In this document: in pieces, positions 26,952 to 36,282 of the stretch
How positions within the stretch are numbered: the stretch's first letter is position 1
Layout of the letters: each line of letters opens with the position of its first letter
Made by a program: the position numbers and the translations under genes
Notes under the pieces: model-generated
Told to the model about the DNA's origin: nothing
Seen by the model: the letters and a program-made list of their open reading frames with translations, nothing else
The model's database searches: none
Source: Thalassotalea sp. 42_200_T64
GTDB lineage: Bacteria > Pseudomonadota > Gammaproteobacteria > Enterobacterales > Alteromonadaceae
Direction of reading: 5' to 3'
DNA: 41,725 nucleotides
NCBI GenBank assembly: GCA_002162925.1
Contig: MABC01000088.1
Span: 1-41,725 of the forward strand

Positions 26952-28475
26952 ATGAAGTATTTACACGTAATAAGTCTGGTCTTGCTAATATGCTGTAGTG
27001 GTGTTTATGCTGCGGATAAACCGGCAACAGATAAAGCAGAAAGTAAAAAAGCAGCTCCGGAAGGCAAAGTTGCCACCAGCCAGCATAAAATCAAAATAAA
27101 CGGCAAAACCATTAAATACACCGCCACGGCAGGCACCTTGTTAATGAAGAATGACAAAGGTGAGCCAATCGCCCTGTTCGGTTTTACCGCCTACACCAAA
27201 GATGGCAGTGACAAACGCAAAAGACCGATCACCTTTGCTTATAACGGTGGTCCAGGCTCAGCTTCGGTATGGCTGCACATGGGCATTTTAGGGCCGCAAC
27301 GAGCGATCGTAAAAGATGCTGATTTCTATCCGAACTCTGGCTTTAAACGAGTGGCTAACGAATACTCGATTTTAGATGAAACCGATTTGGTCATGGTTGA
27401 CCCTGTCGGCACCGGCTTTTCACGTCCTGTCGGCAAAGCCACCGGCAAAGATTTCTGGGGCACCGATCAAGATATCAAGTCGGTTTCAAGCTTTATCAAA
27501 CAATACATCAGTGACAATCAACGCTGGCAGTCACCTAAATTTATCCTTGGTGAAAGCTATGGCGGTATGCGTACCGCGGGAGTAAGCCAGGCATTATTGC
27601 AACACTACAATATGTCGTTAAACGGTATTATCCTGGTATCGCCGTTTTTAGAATTTACCACCGGCTTTGACCTTGGCCACGCCGACTTACCGCATATCTT
27701 ATTTTTACCAACGTTTGCGGCAACCGCCTGGTACCATGATGCACTAACAGAAAAAGCGCCAAGCCTGACTGAGTTTTTAAGTGAGGTGGAAGCGTTTTCG
27801 ATTAATGAATATGCGCTTGCGTTGTTAAAGGGCAACAATTTAACTGGTGAAGAAAAATCTGCGATGGCGAAAAAATTGAGCCACTACACCGGATTAAAAG
27901 AATCGTACTTACTTGCCGCAAACTTACGAGTCAACCATCAAGCCTTTACTAAAGAGTTACTGCGTGAGAGACAGCAAACTGTCGGCCGAATTGATTCCCG
28001 GTTTAAAGGCGAGCAACTTCAGCCGCATAGCGAAAGTATGAATTATGATCCAATGATCTCTGCCATCGGACCGCCGGTAGTTGCCACCTTTATGGACTAT
28101 TACGCTACGGATCTTAAAGTAGAGCAAGATGTTGAGTATAAAGTGTCTGGCAATATATGGGCAGAATGGGATTGGGGCCATCGTCAACCCGATGTCGGTT
28201 TTTTTAAAGTACCGTTTCCAGATACATCACCCGATTTAGAATACGCAATGAAAATGAGCCCGAACATGAAGGTTCTTATCCAACAAGGCTATTTTGATTT
28301 GGCCACCCCCCACTTCACTACGAAATTTATGATCGATCATTTGAAAATTTCCGATGATTTACGCAACAATATTCGCATTGATTACTATGAGGCTGGCCAT
28401 ATGATGTATATCCACCAAGAATCAATGGTGAAATATAAACAAGATTTGGCAACGTTTATTCGTGATAACCATTAA
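26952..28475 (+). CDS. Secreted S10 family serine carboxypeptidase-like protein
   Basis: Peptidase family S10 (alpha/beta hydrolase fold) removes C-terminal residues from peptides. It is 507 residues long with a signal peptide (MKYLHVISLVLLICCSGVYA, cleavage before ADK), so it is periplasmic or exported. The catalytic triad is intact: Ser202 in GESYGG, Asp449 in QQGYFDLATP and His483 in AGHMMY. The oxyanion region FAYNGGPGSAS is also present. AGGGA lies before the ATG. It stands alone between a palindrome and a bidirectional terminator and is convergent with lysS. The peptide substrate is unknown; such enzymes are common in protein-degrading marine bacteria. Confidence 0.92.
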   Translation: MKYLHVISLVLLICCSGVYAADKPATDKAESKKAAPEGKVATSQHKIKINGKTIKYTATAGTLLMKNDKGEPIALFGFTAYTKDGSDKRKRPITFAYNGGPGSASVWLHMGILGPQRAIVKDADFYPNSGFKRVANEYSILDETDLVMVDPVGTGFSRPVGKATGKDFWGTDQDIKSVSSFIKQYISDNQRWQSPKFILGESYGGMRTAGVSQALLQHYNMSLNGIILVSPFLEFTTGFDLGHADLPHILFLPTFAATAWYHDALTEKAPSLTEFLSEVEAFSINEYALALLKGNNLTGEEKSAMAKKLSHYTGLKESYLLAANLRVNHQAFTKELLRERQQTVGRIDSRFKGEQLQPHSESMNYDPMISAIGPPVVATFMDYYATDLKVEQDVEYKVSGNIWAEWDWGHRQPDVGFFKVPFPDTSPDLEYAMKMSPNMKVLIQQGYFDLATPHFTTKFMIDHLKISDDLRNNIRIDYYEAGHMMYIHQESMVKYKQDLATFIRDNH

Positions 28476-28502
28476 CAAGCATCCTGTCTGCCGGGTATTA
28501 GT

Positions 28503-28530
28503 AAAAAAACCTCGCATGCGAGGTTTTTTT
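28503..28530. terminator. Bidirectional terminator between the S10 peptidase and lysS
   Basis: The perfect palindrome ACCTCGCATGCGAGGT is flanked by seven As on the left and seven Ts on the right, so it can terminate the two convergent genes on either strand. Confidence 0.9.
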
Positions 28531-28548
28531 GTTGATAAACGAGTAAGT

Positions 28549-30087
28549 TTACTCGGCAACAGGACGCATGTGAGGGAACAAAATTACGTCTTTTATCGTA
28601 GGCGAATCGGTAAATAACATTACCAAGCGATCGATACCAATACCTTCACCAGCGGTTGGTGGTAGACCGTACTCAAGAGCGGTAATGTAATCTTCATCAA
28701 AGTGCATCGCTTCATCATCGCCGGCATCTTTTTCTTCAACTTGCTTTTTAAAGCGCGCAGCTTGATCTTCAGCATCGTTTAGCTCAGAGAAACCATTCGC
28801 TAATTCACGACCACCAACGAAGAATTCGAATCTGTCGGTGATGAATGAATTATCATCGTTACGACGCGCCAGCGGGGATACTTCCCATGGGTATTGAGTA
28901 ATGAATGTAGGTTGGTCTAGTTTATGCTCAGCGACTTCTTCGAAGATTTCACATAAATACTTACCTGCACCCCAAACATTTTTACCTTCTGGCTCTTTAA
29001 CGCCAACTTGTTTAGCAATCGCTCTAAGCTCGTCAAAACGACCTTCTGGATCCTTAATAACTGCCGCATCTAAATGTGGGCCATGTTTAATAATTGCATC
29101 CATCATAGATAAACGCTCAAACGGTTGACCAAAATCGTAGAACTTTTCTTCGATGACTTCGCCATCGGCATTTTTCACCGTATTACGAATAACAGAGTTA
29201 CCCATTACGTTTTCAGCAAGAGTACGTAGCATCTCTTCGGTAAGGTTCATTAAGTCATTGTAATCAGCATACGCTTGGTAGAATTCAATCATAGTGAACT
29301 CAGGATTATGACGAGTTGATAAACCTTCATTACGGAAGTTACGGTTAATTTCGAATACTTTTTCAAAACCACCAACCACTAAACGCTTAAGGTAAAGCTC
29401 TGGCGCAATACGTAAGAACATATCAATGTCTAACGCATTGTGGAAAGTTTCAAATGGTTTAGCCGTTGCGCCGCCGGGAATAACTTGTAGCATTGGCGTT
29501 TCAACTTCCATAAAGCCACGTTCAGTTAAGAAGTTACGAATACCACTAACAATTTGCGAACGTATTTGAAACGTATCACGAGTTTTTTCATTAATGATCA
29601 AGTCAACATAACGTTGACGATACTTCATTTCTTGATCTGATAAACCGTGGAATTTTTCCGGTAATGGCCGTAATGATTTGGTTAATAATGAATATTCGTC
29701 CATATTCACATATAAATCACCTTTACCTGATTTATGTAAAATGCCTTTAACACCAATAATGTCGCCGATGTCTAATAAGCCCCAACGTGCTTTAATATCT
29801 TTTTGCACGGCTTTTTCAGCATAGGCCTGAATACGACCAGACATATCTTGTAAAACCAAGAAAGGACCACGTTTAGCCATAACACGACCAGCAACAGCAT
29901 AAGTTACCTGTAATTCTTCAAGCTCTTCTTTGGTTTTTTCACCATGCTCCGCTTGAATATCAGCTGCGTAATGCTCACGATTAAAATCATTTGGGTGGCC
30001 ATTAGCTGGGCAGTTTGCACGAATATTATCTAATTTCCCGCGACGTTCAGCGATTAATTTATTTTCGTCTCTAGCTTGTTCTGTCAT
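28549..30087 (-). CDS. lysS: Lysine-tRNA ligase, class II
   Basis: Charges tRNA-Lys with lysine using ATP. It is 512 residues long. The N-terminal OB-fold anticodon-binding domain (about 65-170) contains [17 protein letters not shown]. The class II catalytic core has motif 1 ([13 protein letters not shown]), motif 2 ([16 protein letters not shown]) and motif 3 ([12 protein letters not shown]). It lies 47 bases after prfB, which is the conserved prfB-lysS operon. Confidence 0.97.
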   Translation of the reverse strand: MTEQARDENKLIAERRGKLDNIRANCPANGHPNDFNREHYAADIQAEHGEKTKEELEELQVTYAVAGRVMAKRGPFLVLQDMSGRIQAYAEKAVQKDIKARWGLLDIGDIIGVKGILHKSGKGDLYVNMDEYSLLTKSLRPLPEKFHGLSDQEMKYRQRYVDLIINEKTRDTFQIRSQIVSGIRNFLTERGFMEVETPMLQVIPGGATAKPFETFHNALDIDMFLRIAPELYLKRLVVGGFEKVFEINRNFRNEGLSTRHNPEFTMIEFYQAYADYNDLMNLTEEMLRTLAENVMGNSVIRNTVKNADGEVIEEKFYDFGQPFERLSMMDAIIKHGPHLDAAVIKDPEGRFDELRAIAKQVGVKEPEGKNVWGAGKYLCEIFEEVAEHKLDQPTFITQYPWEVSPLARRNDDNSFITDRFEFFVGGRELANGFSELNDAEDQAARFKKQVEEKDAGDDEAMHFDEDYITALEYGLPPTAGEGIGIDRLVMLFTDSPTIKDVILFPHMRPVAE

Positions 30088-30134
30088 GTTTATGTCTCTG
30101 GTTATCTTTCTTGTTTAAAGGCCAAATTTGGAGT

Positions 30135-31233
30135 TTATAAACCAAATTTTAAACTGGCTTCAATAAATGGATCTAAACCACCGTCTAGCACTGCTTGTGT
30201 ATTGCGTGATTCAACGCCGGTTCGTAAATCTTTTATACGGCTATCATCTAGCACGTAAGAACGAATTTGGCTGCCCCAACCGATGTCAGACTTACCATCT
30301 TCGAGCATTTGCTTATCTTCGTTTTGTTTTTGCATTTCTAATTCATACAGTTTAGCTTTTAATAGCTTCATTGCTTGCGCTCGGTTTTTATGTTGCGAAC
30401 GATCAGCCTGACACTGCACTACTGCATTCGTTGGAATGTGAGTTATACGGATGGCCGAGTCTGTTTTGTTAACATGCTGACCACCAGCACCAGATGCTCT
30501 AAACGTATCAATGCGTAAATCAGCTGGATTTATATCTATTTCAATATTATCGTCTATTTCAGGGTAAACAAATGCTGATGCAAACGATGTATGACGCTTA
30601 CCACTCGAATCAAATGGCGATTTGCGAACTAAACGGTGTACACCGGTTTCGGTTTTTAACCAACCATAGGCATATTCACCCGAAAACTTAATAGTGCAAC
30701 CTTTTATACCGGCCACATCACCATCTGTTTCTTCTAAAACTTCAGGCTTATAGCCGTGGGCATCGCCCCAACGTAAAAACATACGCTGGATCATTTGTGC
30801 CCAATCTTGTGCTTCAGTGCCGCCAGAGCCAGATTGAATATCAAGATAACAACTGTTTGCATCTTGCGGGCCAGAAAACATGCGACGAAATTCAAGTTTT
30901 GCTAACTGCGTTTCTAAACCATCAATTTCGGCTTGAGCCTCAATGAATGTTTCTTCGTCTTCTTCTTCGACAGCTAATTCAATTAAATCATTAGCATCTT
31001 CACAACCACTATCCATATCATCGATAGTTTTTACTATCAGCTCTAATGATGAACGCTCTTTGCCAAGTGCTTGCGCTCGCTCAGGTTCGTTCCAAACATC
31101 TGGAAGCTCTAACTCACGATTAACTTCAGTTAAGCGTTCAGCTTTTTGGTCATAGTCAAAGGTACCCCCGAAGCACATTGGTGCGTTCGCGAATGTCTTT
31201 GATTTGGTTATGTAAAGGATTGACTTCAAACAT
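30135..31233 (-). CDS. prfB: Peptide chain release factor 2 (programmed +1 frameshift)
   Basis: Recognises UGA and UAA stop codons and triggers peptide release. The gene is split by an in-frame UGA. Frame 0 starts at ATG 31233 ([18 protein letters not shown]) and runs 25 codons to CTT-TGA (31161-31156). A +1 shift at CTT then continues as GAC-TAT-GAC (31157 onward) to 30135. The joined protein is about 365 residues, as in E. coli. The shifted part has the SPF codon-recognition motif ([11 protein letters not shown]) and the GGQ peptide-release motif ([13 protein letters not shown]). An ATG at 31229 in the shifted frame is not a real start. Release factor 2 level controls its own frameshifting, a known autoregulatory loop. 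It lies between recJ and lysS. Confidence 0.96.
31155..31170 (-). promoter_or_regulatory. prfB +1 recoding site
   Basis: The message reads CGGGGGTACCTTTGAC: a Shine-Dalgarno-like GGGGG three bases upstream of the slippery CTT, then the TGA stop and C. This matches the known E. coli signal AGGGGGUAUCUUUGAC at 14 of 16 positions. Confidence 0.93.
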
Positions 31234-31346
31234 CAATAAAAACTCAGCTCAAAAACTTAGAAAAATAGTCGCGCATTGTAACGTAATAACGCCCTACATA
31301 AAAGAGCAGAGCGTTATCTTTATGTTTTTTAATAGATTGATATTAA

Positions 31347-33074
31347 TCAAATTGGTATCACTTCAATATGATCAACCAAAAGCTGAAAAGTTTGCTTGCC
31401 ACGAAATTCATTAATATCGAGTTTATAAGCCAAATGTACTGTTTCACATTTGTGATTTGGCCAAATGGTGGTGTCTACATTAAAGGCAATAGCGTCAATG
31501 GCTAGATCATTAATTTGTACCATTAACTTCAGATGTTTTTCACCAACAATGCGTTGTTGAATAATTTTAAAATGATTATCAAATACTGGCTCAGGAAAAT
31601 TTTGCCCCCATGGCCCTGACTCTCTCAGTAATTGAGCGAATTCAAGAGTAAAAGCATCTGCTGATAATTCGCCATCAGATATAATCTTATTGTCTAGCAT
31701 CTCGGCACTTAGCCATTTATTTGCATATTGCTCAAACAAACGCTGAAACTGTTGAAAATCTACAGCATTTATCGACAACCCGGCCGCCATGGCATGGCCA
31801 CCAAACTTTAAAATCAGCCCCGGATGTTGCGAGTCAATGTGTTCTAACAAATCACGTATATGCAGCCCAGAAATCGAACGGGCTGAGCCTTTAATTTCGC
31901 CATTGCTACCGTCGGCGAAAACAATTGTGGGTCGATGAAATTTTTCTTTTAACCTACCAGCAACAATACCAATCACCCCTTGATGCCAGTCATTTTGATA
32001 AAGCGCGATAGACGAAGGTAAATTATTTTGATTTAAATTAAGATTTTTTAATACCTGCTCAGCTTCCACTTGCATGCCATGCTCAATTTCACGCCGGGTT
32101 TTATTCAAATCATCCAGATCGGCCGCCATTAATCTGGCTTTATACAAATCCGTTTCCAGTAAACATTGTATTCCTAGCGCCATGTCATCAAGCCTGCCCG
32201 CGGCATTTAACCTGGGGCCCAGACCAAAGCCAAAATCGCTGGCCACCAGTTTTTGTTGGTTTTTGCCTGAAATTTCAATGAGTGCCTGAATACCCGGTCG
32301 GGTAGCCCCAGCTCGAATACGCTTAATTCCCTGCGTCACCAAAATGCGATTATTTCTATCCAAACTTACCACATCAGCAACGGTGCCCAGTGCGACCAAA
32401 TCGAGTAACTGTGCCATATTCGGTTCACTTAACCCTTTGCTGGCAAACCACCCTTGCTGACGCATCGTTTGTCTTAGTGCCGCCATTAAATAAAAGGCAA
32501 CACCAACGCCGGCAAGCGCCTTGCTGGGAAAACTACAACCTCGTTGGTTAGGGTTCACTATTGCATCGGCATCAGGTAAGTTTTCACCAGGTAAATGATG
32601 ATCCGTAACGATCACTATACAACCCAATTGTTTTGCCTTGGCGACCCCTTTGATACAGCTAATACCGTTATCCACGGTAACGATAACGTCGGCACCTTGT
32701 TGCACCGCAATTTTACTGATTTCAGGGGTCAGCCCATAACCGTATTCAAAACGGTTGGGGACAATAAAATCATGATTGTGTGAACCGAGCAAACTTAAGC
32801 CCTGCATCATCAATGCCGAACTGGTAGCACCGTCGGCATCAAAATCGCCGACCACAATAATGCGCTTATTGTCTTTTATTGCAGCAAACAATAATGAACA
32901 GGCTTTATCTAGGCCGAGCAGCTCCCCGGGTTTGTGCATTTGATCGGCGCTTTGCAATAATTCAGTTTCATTTTTGATGCCACGACTGGCATAAATTTGC
33001 TTTAAAATTGGGTGCAGGTGCGTAGGTAGTGTTGAGCAATCAGCCGATTCACGGCGACAAATTTGCTTGTCCAT
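31347..33074 (-). CDS. recJ: Single-stranded-DNA-specific 5'-3' exonuclease RecJ
   Basis: Processive 5'-3' exonuclease on single-stranded DNA used in mismatch, base-excision and RecF-pathway repair. I start at ATG 33074 (MDKQICRRE, 575 residues), which aligns with E. coli RecJ and is close to its 577 residues. An ATG at 33152 would add 26 hydrophobic residues with no counterpart. DHH motifs: GDFDADGATS with Asp79 and Asp81, TVDNGISC with Asp135, and VTDHH (158-160). The DHHA1 part has FGGHAMAAGLS, and an OB-fold lies at the C-terminus. It lies between dsbC and prfB, the usual order. Confidence 0.95.
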   Translation of the reverse strand: MDKQICRRESADCSTLPTHLHPILKQIYASRGIKNETELLQSADQMHKPGELLGLDKACSLLFAAIKDNKRIIVVGDFDADGATSSALMMQGLSLLGSHNHDFIVPNRFEYGYGLTPEISKIAVQQGADVIVTVDNGISCIKGVAKAKQLGCIVIVTDHHLPGENLPDADAIVNPNQRGCSFPSKALAGVGVAFYLMAALRQTMRQQGWFASKGLSEPNMAQLLDLVALGTVADVVSLDRNNRILVTQGIKRIRAGATRPGIQALIEISGKNQQKLVASDFGFGLGPRLNAAGRLDDMALGIQCLLETDLYKARLMAADLDDLNKTRREIEHGMQVEAEQVLKNLNLNQNNLPSSIALYQNDWHQGVIGIVAGRLKEKFHRPTIVFADGSNGEIKGSARSISGLHIRDLLEHIDSQHPGLILKFGGHAMAAGLSINAVDFQQFQRLFEQYANKWLSAEMLDNKIISDGELSADAFTLEFAQLLRESGPWGQNFPEPVFDNHFKIIQQRIVGEKHLKLMVQINDLAIDAIAFNVDTTIWPNHKCETVHLAYKLDINEFRGKQTFQLLVDHIEVIPI

Positions 33075-33197
33075 AAGAGTCAATAAATTAGGGCAGAAAT
33101 AAAAAGTGTACAGTAAAACAGACAGGATAGAAACAAGGCGCCGAATTGGCACCTTGATTAATTTATTATAACTTACTCAGTAAAAGTATTGGTTATA

Positions 33198-33932
33198 TTA
33201 ACCCGCTTTATTCACTGAATAAGATTGCAAGATTTGCTGCATTTGATCTGGTGTTTTATAACCCGGAACCATATTGCCATCATTTAAGATGATAGCCGGA
33301 GTACCTGACACGCCTATTTTTCGACCAAAATTGTACTGTTCGGCAACTGGTAGCGCACAAACTTTCTGCGCTACGTGCGCCCCGCCTTTCGCTTGCGTCA
33401 TAGCCGATTGTTGATCGTCACTACACCAGACACTGCGAATGTCGGTGTAAGACTGACTCGACAAACCACCACGAGGAAATGCTAGATATCGAACGGTAAT
33501 GCCTAAATCATTAAATTCATCAATTTGATTATGCAATTTTCGACAATAACCACAGGTTAAATCGGTAAATACCGTCATTTGGTATTTTTCATCTTTGGCC
33601 GGAAACACTATCATCGAATCCGAAAATGTTTTCATCCCATCAACACGAACTTTTGCTAAGCTTTCTTCGGTTAAATTATTAATACCGTCATCGGTGATTT
33701 GATACACTTTCCCTTGAATTAAAAAGCTGCCATCGGCACTGGTATAAAATAATCCCTGATCGGTAATTGCCTCAAACAAATTATCCATTTTGGACGCTTG
33801 CACAGTTTCTACTTGCAAGCCTAGTTTTGCCAGGTTGGCTTTAATTTTTACTGTATTGTCTTCATCGGACGCAGCTGGCACTGCTATTAACATCATTGTT
33901 GCCGCAACAATGATGATCAATTTTTTCAACAT
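33198..33932 (-). CDS. dsbC: Thiol:disulfide interchange protein DsbC
   Basis: Periplasmic disulfide isomerase, kept reduced by DsbD. I start at ATG 33932 (MLKKLIIIVAATMM), which gives a proper signal peptide ending near AVPAAS and has AGGA nine bases upstream; an upstream GTG at 33953 adds seven residues. The mature protein has an N-terminal dimerisation domain (about 25-85) and a thioredoxin domain with the active site CGYC (Cys127, Cys130). A second cysteine pair (VWCSDD and KVCALP) and the cis-proline loop SGTPAI are also present. It heads dsbC-recJ-prfB-lysS. The xerD gene that precedes it in E. coli is absent. Confidence 0.95.
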   Translation of the reverse strand: MLKKLIIIVAATMMLIAVPAASDEDNTVKIKANLAKLGLQVETVQASKMDNLFEAITDQGLFYTSADGSFLIQGKVYQITDDGINNLTEESLAKVRVDGMKTFSDSMIVFPAKDEKYQMTVFTDLTCGYCRKLHNQIDEFNDLGITVRYLAFPRGGLSSQSYTDIRSVWCSDDQQSAMTQAKGGAHVAQKVCALPVAEQYNFGRKIGVSGTPAIILNDGNMVPGYKTPDQMQQILQSYSVNKAG

Positions 33933-34137
33933 ATTATCTATTCCTAATATCACTTTCGGTTACTCATTTACGAAAAAAATTACTCTTATCGTAATAAGAC
34001 CGAGATAAGGCGATTAAAATTACTCAGTTCTTGGGGCAAATGCAAGTGAAACCGCACAGCTTGACAACACTTTTACCGTGATCGCCATATTTTTACATTC
34101 CATTAACTAATTATAGTTCAGCAATGCCATTATTACT

Positions 34138-34167
34138 TTGAGTTCTATGGCTGAAATCTGCTAGAAT
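34138..34167 (+). promoter_or_regulatory. Candidate promoter of fldB
   Basis: TTGAGT (34138-34143), an 18-base spacer ending in TGC (extended -10) and TAGAAT (34162-34167). The predicted leader is about 26 bases. Confidence 0.5.
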
Positions 34168-34199
34168 CGCGGCAAATTTAATCATAGGTCTGCAGTATC

Positions 34200-34724
34200 A
34201 TGAAAATTGCCTTGTTTTATGGCTCAACCACTTGTTATACCGAAATGGCGGCCGAAAAAATTCAGGCCTCCCTCGGCGCAGATCTGGTTGAACTATACAA
34301 CATTAAAGACGTGCCATTATCCGATTGTGAGCAATTTGATATCATCATATTTGGCATCTCTACCTGGGATTTTGGTGAGCTGCAAGAAGACTGGGAGTCG
34401 AGTTGGGACGATATCAGCTCACTTAATTTACATGGCAAAATTGTTGCTTTGTTTGGTTTGGGCGACCAGATTGGTTATGGCCAATGGTTTCAGGATGCCC
34501 TGGGTATGCTGCACGATCAAATCATCCCACAAGGTGCCAATGTTATCGGTTACTGGCCTAATGAAGGTTATGAATTTGAAGCCTCAAAAGCATTAACCGA
34601 AGATGGCGATTTTTTTGTCGGTTTATCCCTCGATGATGAAACTCAATACAACGTAAGTGATCAGCGCATTGACCAATGGGCTGAACAAATTCTTGAAGAA
34701 ATCAGTGAAATAATCAGCGAATAA
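34200..34724 (+). CDS. fldB: Flavodoxin FldB
   Basis: Small FMN-binding electron carrier. It is 174 residues long. The FMN phosphate loop is [16 protein letters not shown]. The isoalloxazine-binding segments are [13 protein letters not shown] and [20 protein letters not shown]. The sequence follows E. coli FldB closely ([21 protein letters not shown]) rather than FldA. It is divergent from dsbC. In E. coli, fldB is divergent from xerD, which is missing here. Confidence 0.94.
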   Translation: MKIALFYGSTTCYTEMAAEKIQASLGADLVELYNIKDVPLSDCEQFDIIIFGISTWDFGELQEDWESSWDDISSLNLHGKIVALFGLGDQIGYGQWFQDALGMLHDQIIPQGANVIGYWPNEGYEFEASKALTEDGDFFVGLSLDDETQYNVSDQRIDQWAEQILEEISEIISE

Positions 34725-34841
34725 AGTAAAAATGCATAGCTATGGCAAACTTGTTTAGTAAATAATCAATTAAGTCTCTATAATACGCAAAGAAAGCAGT
34801 GGCTTTCCTATCAATATAAATTTCTAAGGTAAAATCAATCC

Positions 34842-36110
34842 ATGTTTTCACAGTTTGATCTTGATGATGAACTTGTTGCCGGTACAGTTAAAGCCGGCTT
34901 TAAAAAACCAACCTCAATCCAACAAAAAGTATTACCTGTGGCGATGGCAGGTAAAGATGTGTTGGCATCAGCGCCAACCGGAACCGGCAAAACGGCGGCA
35001 TTTATTTTACCTTGTGCGCAACATTTATTGGACTACCCTCGTACCGAACCAGGATACCCAAGAGTATTAGTGTTAGCCCCTACGCGGGAATTGGCGACCC
35101 AAATACATCAACAAGCAGAGTTACTAACGGCTCATACTGAGATTAAAATCGGCCTGATCACCGGTGGTGTCAACTATGGTTCGCACAGAGAAATTTTAAC
35201 GCAAACCACCGATATGCTAATTGCCACCCCAGGACGTTTGCTCGACTATATTGATAACGAACAATTTGATACTCGGGACATTGAAATTCTGGTGCTTGAT
35301 GAAGCCGATCGTATGTTGGATATGGGTTTTTCTGACAGTATTAACCGTATTGCCGGCGAAGCCAGATGGCGTAAACAAACCTTGTTGTTATCGGCCACGT
35401 TAGCCGGTGCTGGCATTATCCGTTTTTCCAAAGAACTGTTAAACGAGCCAGTGTTTGTTGAAGCCGATCCATCACGTAAAGAAAAAGCCAAAACTCATCA
35501 ATGGATCCACATTTCCGATGACAAACAGCACAAACTTAAACAGTTAATCCATATTCTTAAACAAGAAGACGTAAAACGTGCCGTAGTCTTTGCCAATAAA
35601 CGTGAAACCGTGCAAATGCTTGCTGGTTGTTTACAAAGCGAAGAATTGCGCAATGTTTGGCTTGAAGGCGAAATGGCACAAGATAAACGCAATAACGCGG
35701 TAAAGCGAGTAAAAGATGGCAAGGTAAATATCTTGATTGCCACAGATATTGCCGCTCGCGGCTTAGACATTGATGATATTACTCATGTGATCAACTTTGA
35801 TATGCCACGCAAAGCCGATATTTATGTTCACCGAATTGGCCGCACGGGTCGTGCCGGCAAAAAAGGCACGGCAATATCTTTAGTTGAAGCTCATGATATG
35901 TCATCAATTGCCAAAATTGAGCGCTTTACCGAAGAACATCTACAACGCCGGGTAATTGACGATTTAAGACCACAATATAAAGAAGCACGAGTGCCGGTTA
36001 AACGCAATAAAACCAAAGTGGTAAAGAAAAGTGCAAGCTTAAGCAAAAAATCCAAAGCGGCGAAAAAAGCCAAGAAAGCGAAAAAAGCCAAGAAAAAATT
36101 AGCCTCTTAA
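34842..36110 (+). CDS. srmB: ATP-dependent RNA helicase SrmB
   Basis: DEAD-box helicase that assists early assembly of the 50S ribosomal subunit. It is 422 residues long. The motifs in order are Q motif KPTSIQQKVLP, I APTGTGKT, Ia PTRELA, II DEAD (VLDEADRMLDMGF), III SAT, V ATDIAARGLDI and VI HRIGRTGRAG. GEARWRKQTLLLSATL and NFDMPRKADIYVHR are close to E. coli SrmB. The C-terminus is a lysine-alanine tail built partly from a perfect 18-bp tandem repeat (36060-36095). A TATAAT box lies at 34779-34784 but has no well-spaced -35, so the leader may be about 50 bases. Confidence 0.93.
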   Translation: MFSQFDLDDELVAGTVKAGFKKPTSIQQKVLPVAMAGKDVLASAPTGTGKTAAFILPCAQHLLDYPRTEPGYPRVLVLAPTRELATQIHQQAELLTAHTEIKIGLITGGVNYGSHREILTQTTDMLIATPGRLLDYIDNEQFDTRDIEILVLDEADRMLDMGFSDSINRIAGEARWRKQTLLLSATLAGAGIIRFSKELLNEPVFVEADPSRKEKAKTHQWIHISDDKQHKLKQLIHILKQEDVKRAVVFANKRETVQMLAGCLQSEELRNVWLEGEMAQDKRNNAVKRVKDGKVNILIATDIAARGLDIDDITHVINFDMPRKADIYVHRIGRTGRAGKKGTAISLVEAHDMSSIAKIERFTEEHLQRRVIDDLRPQYKEARVPVKRNKTKVVKKSASLSKKSKAAKKAKKAKKAKKKLAS

Positions 36111-36139
36111 GTTATTTGCTTTTCGCAAAGTAATCATTC

Positions 36140-36169
36140 AGCCCTAAGCCATCCGCTTGGGGCTTTTTG
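36140..36169 (+). terminator. Intrinsic terminator after srmB
   Basis: AGCCCTAAG (36140-36148) pairs with CTTGGGGCT (36156-36164), including one T-G pair, around a 7-base loop and is followed by a T-run. Confidence 0.85.
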
Positions 36170-36220
36170 TATCCACCTTTATAACTCTATACCGCATTGT
36201 TTTCAAACGATTAATAAACA

Positions 36221-36249
36221 TTGACTTTCATCCCCCTAATCGTTAGATA
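36221..36249 (+). promoter_or_regulatory. Promoter of the HtrA-like protease gene
   Basis: TTGACT (36221-36226), a 17-base spacer and TAGATA (36244-36249) form a near-consensus sigma-70 promoter. The predicted leader is about 27 bases. Confidence 0.6.
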
Positions 36250-36282
36250 ATAGACCTATATTCCTTTATTAACAGGCGTTTC

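Noticed and set aside
31156-31158. In-frame stop as evidence that prfB is a pseudogene
   Set aside because: The stop is the known recoding signal; both halves are intact and in the right frames.
33075-33152. Longer RecJ N-terminus from ATG 33152
   Set aside because: The extra 26 residues have no match to RecJ, and the downstream ATG aligns with the E. coli start.
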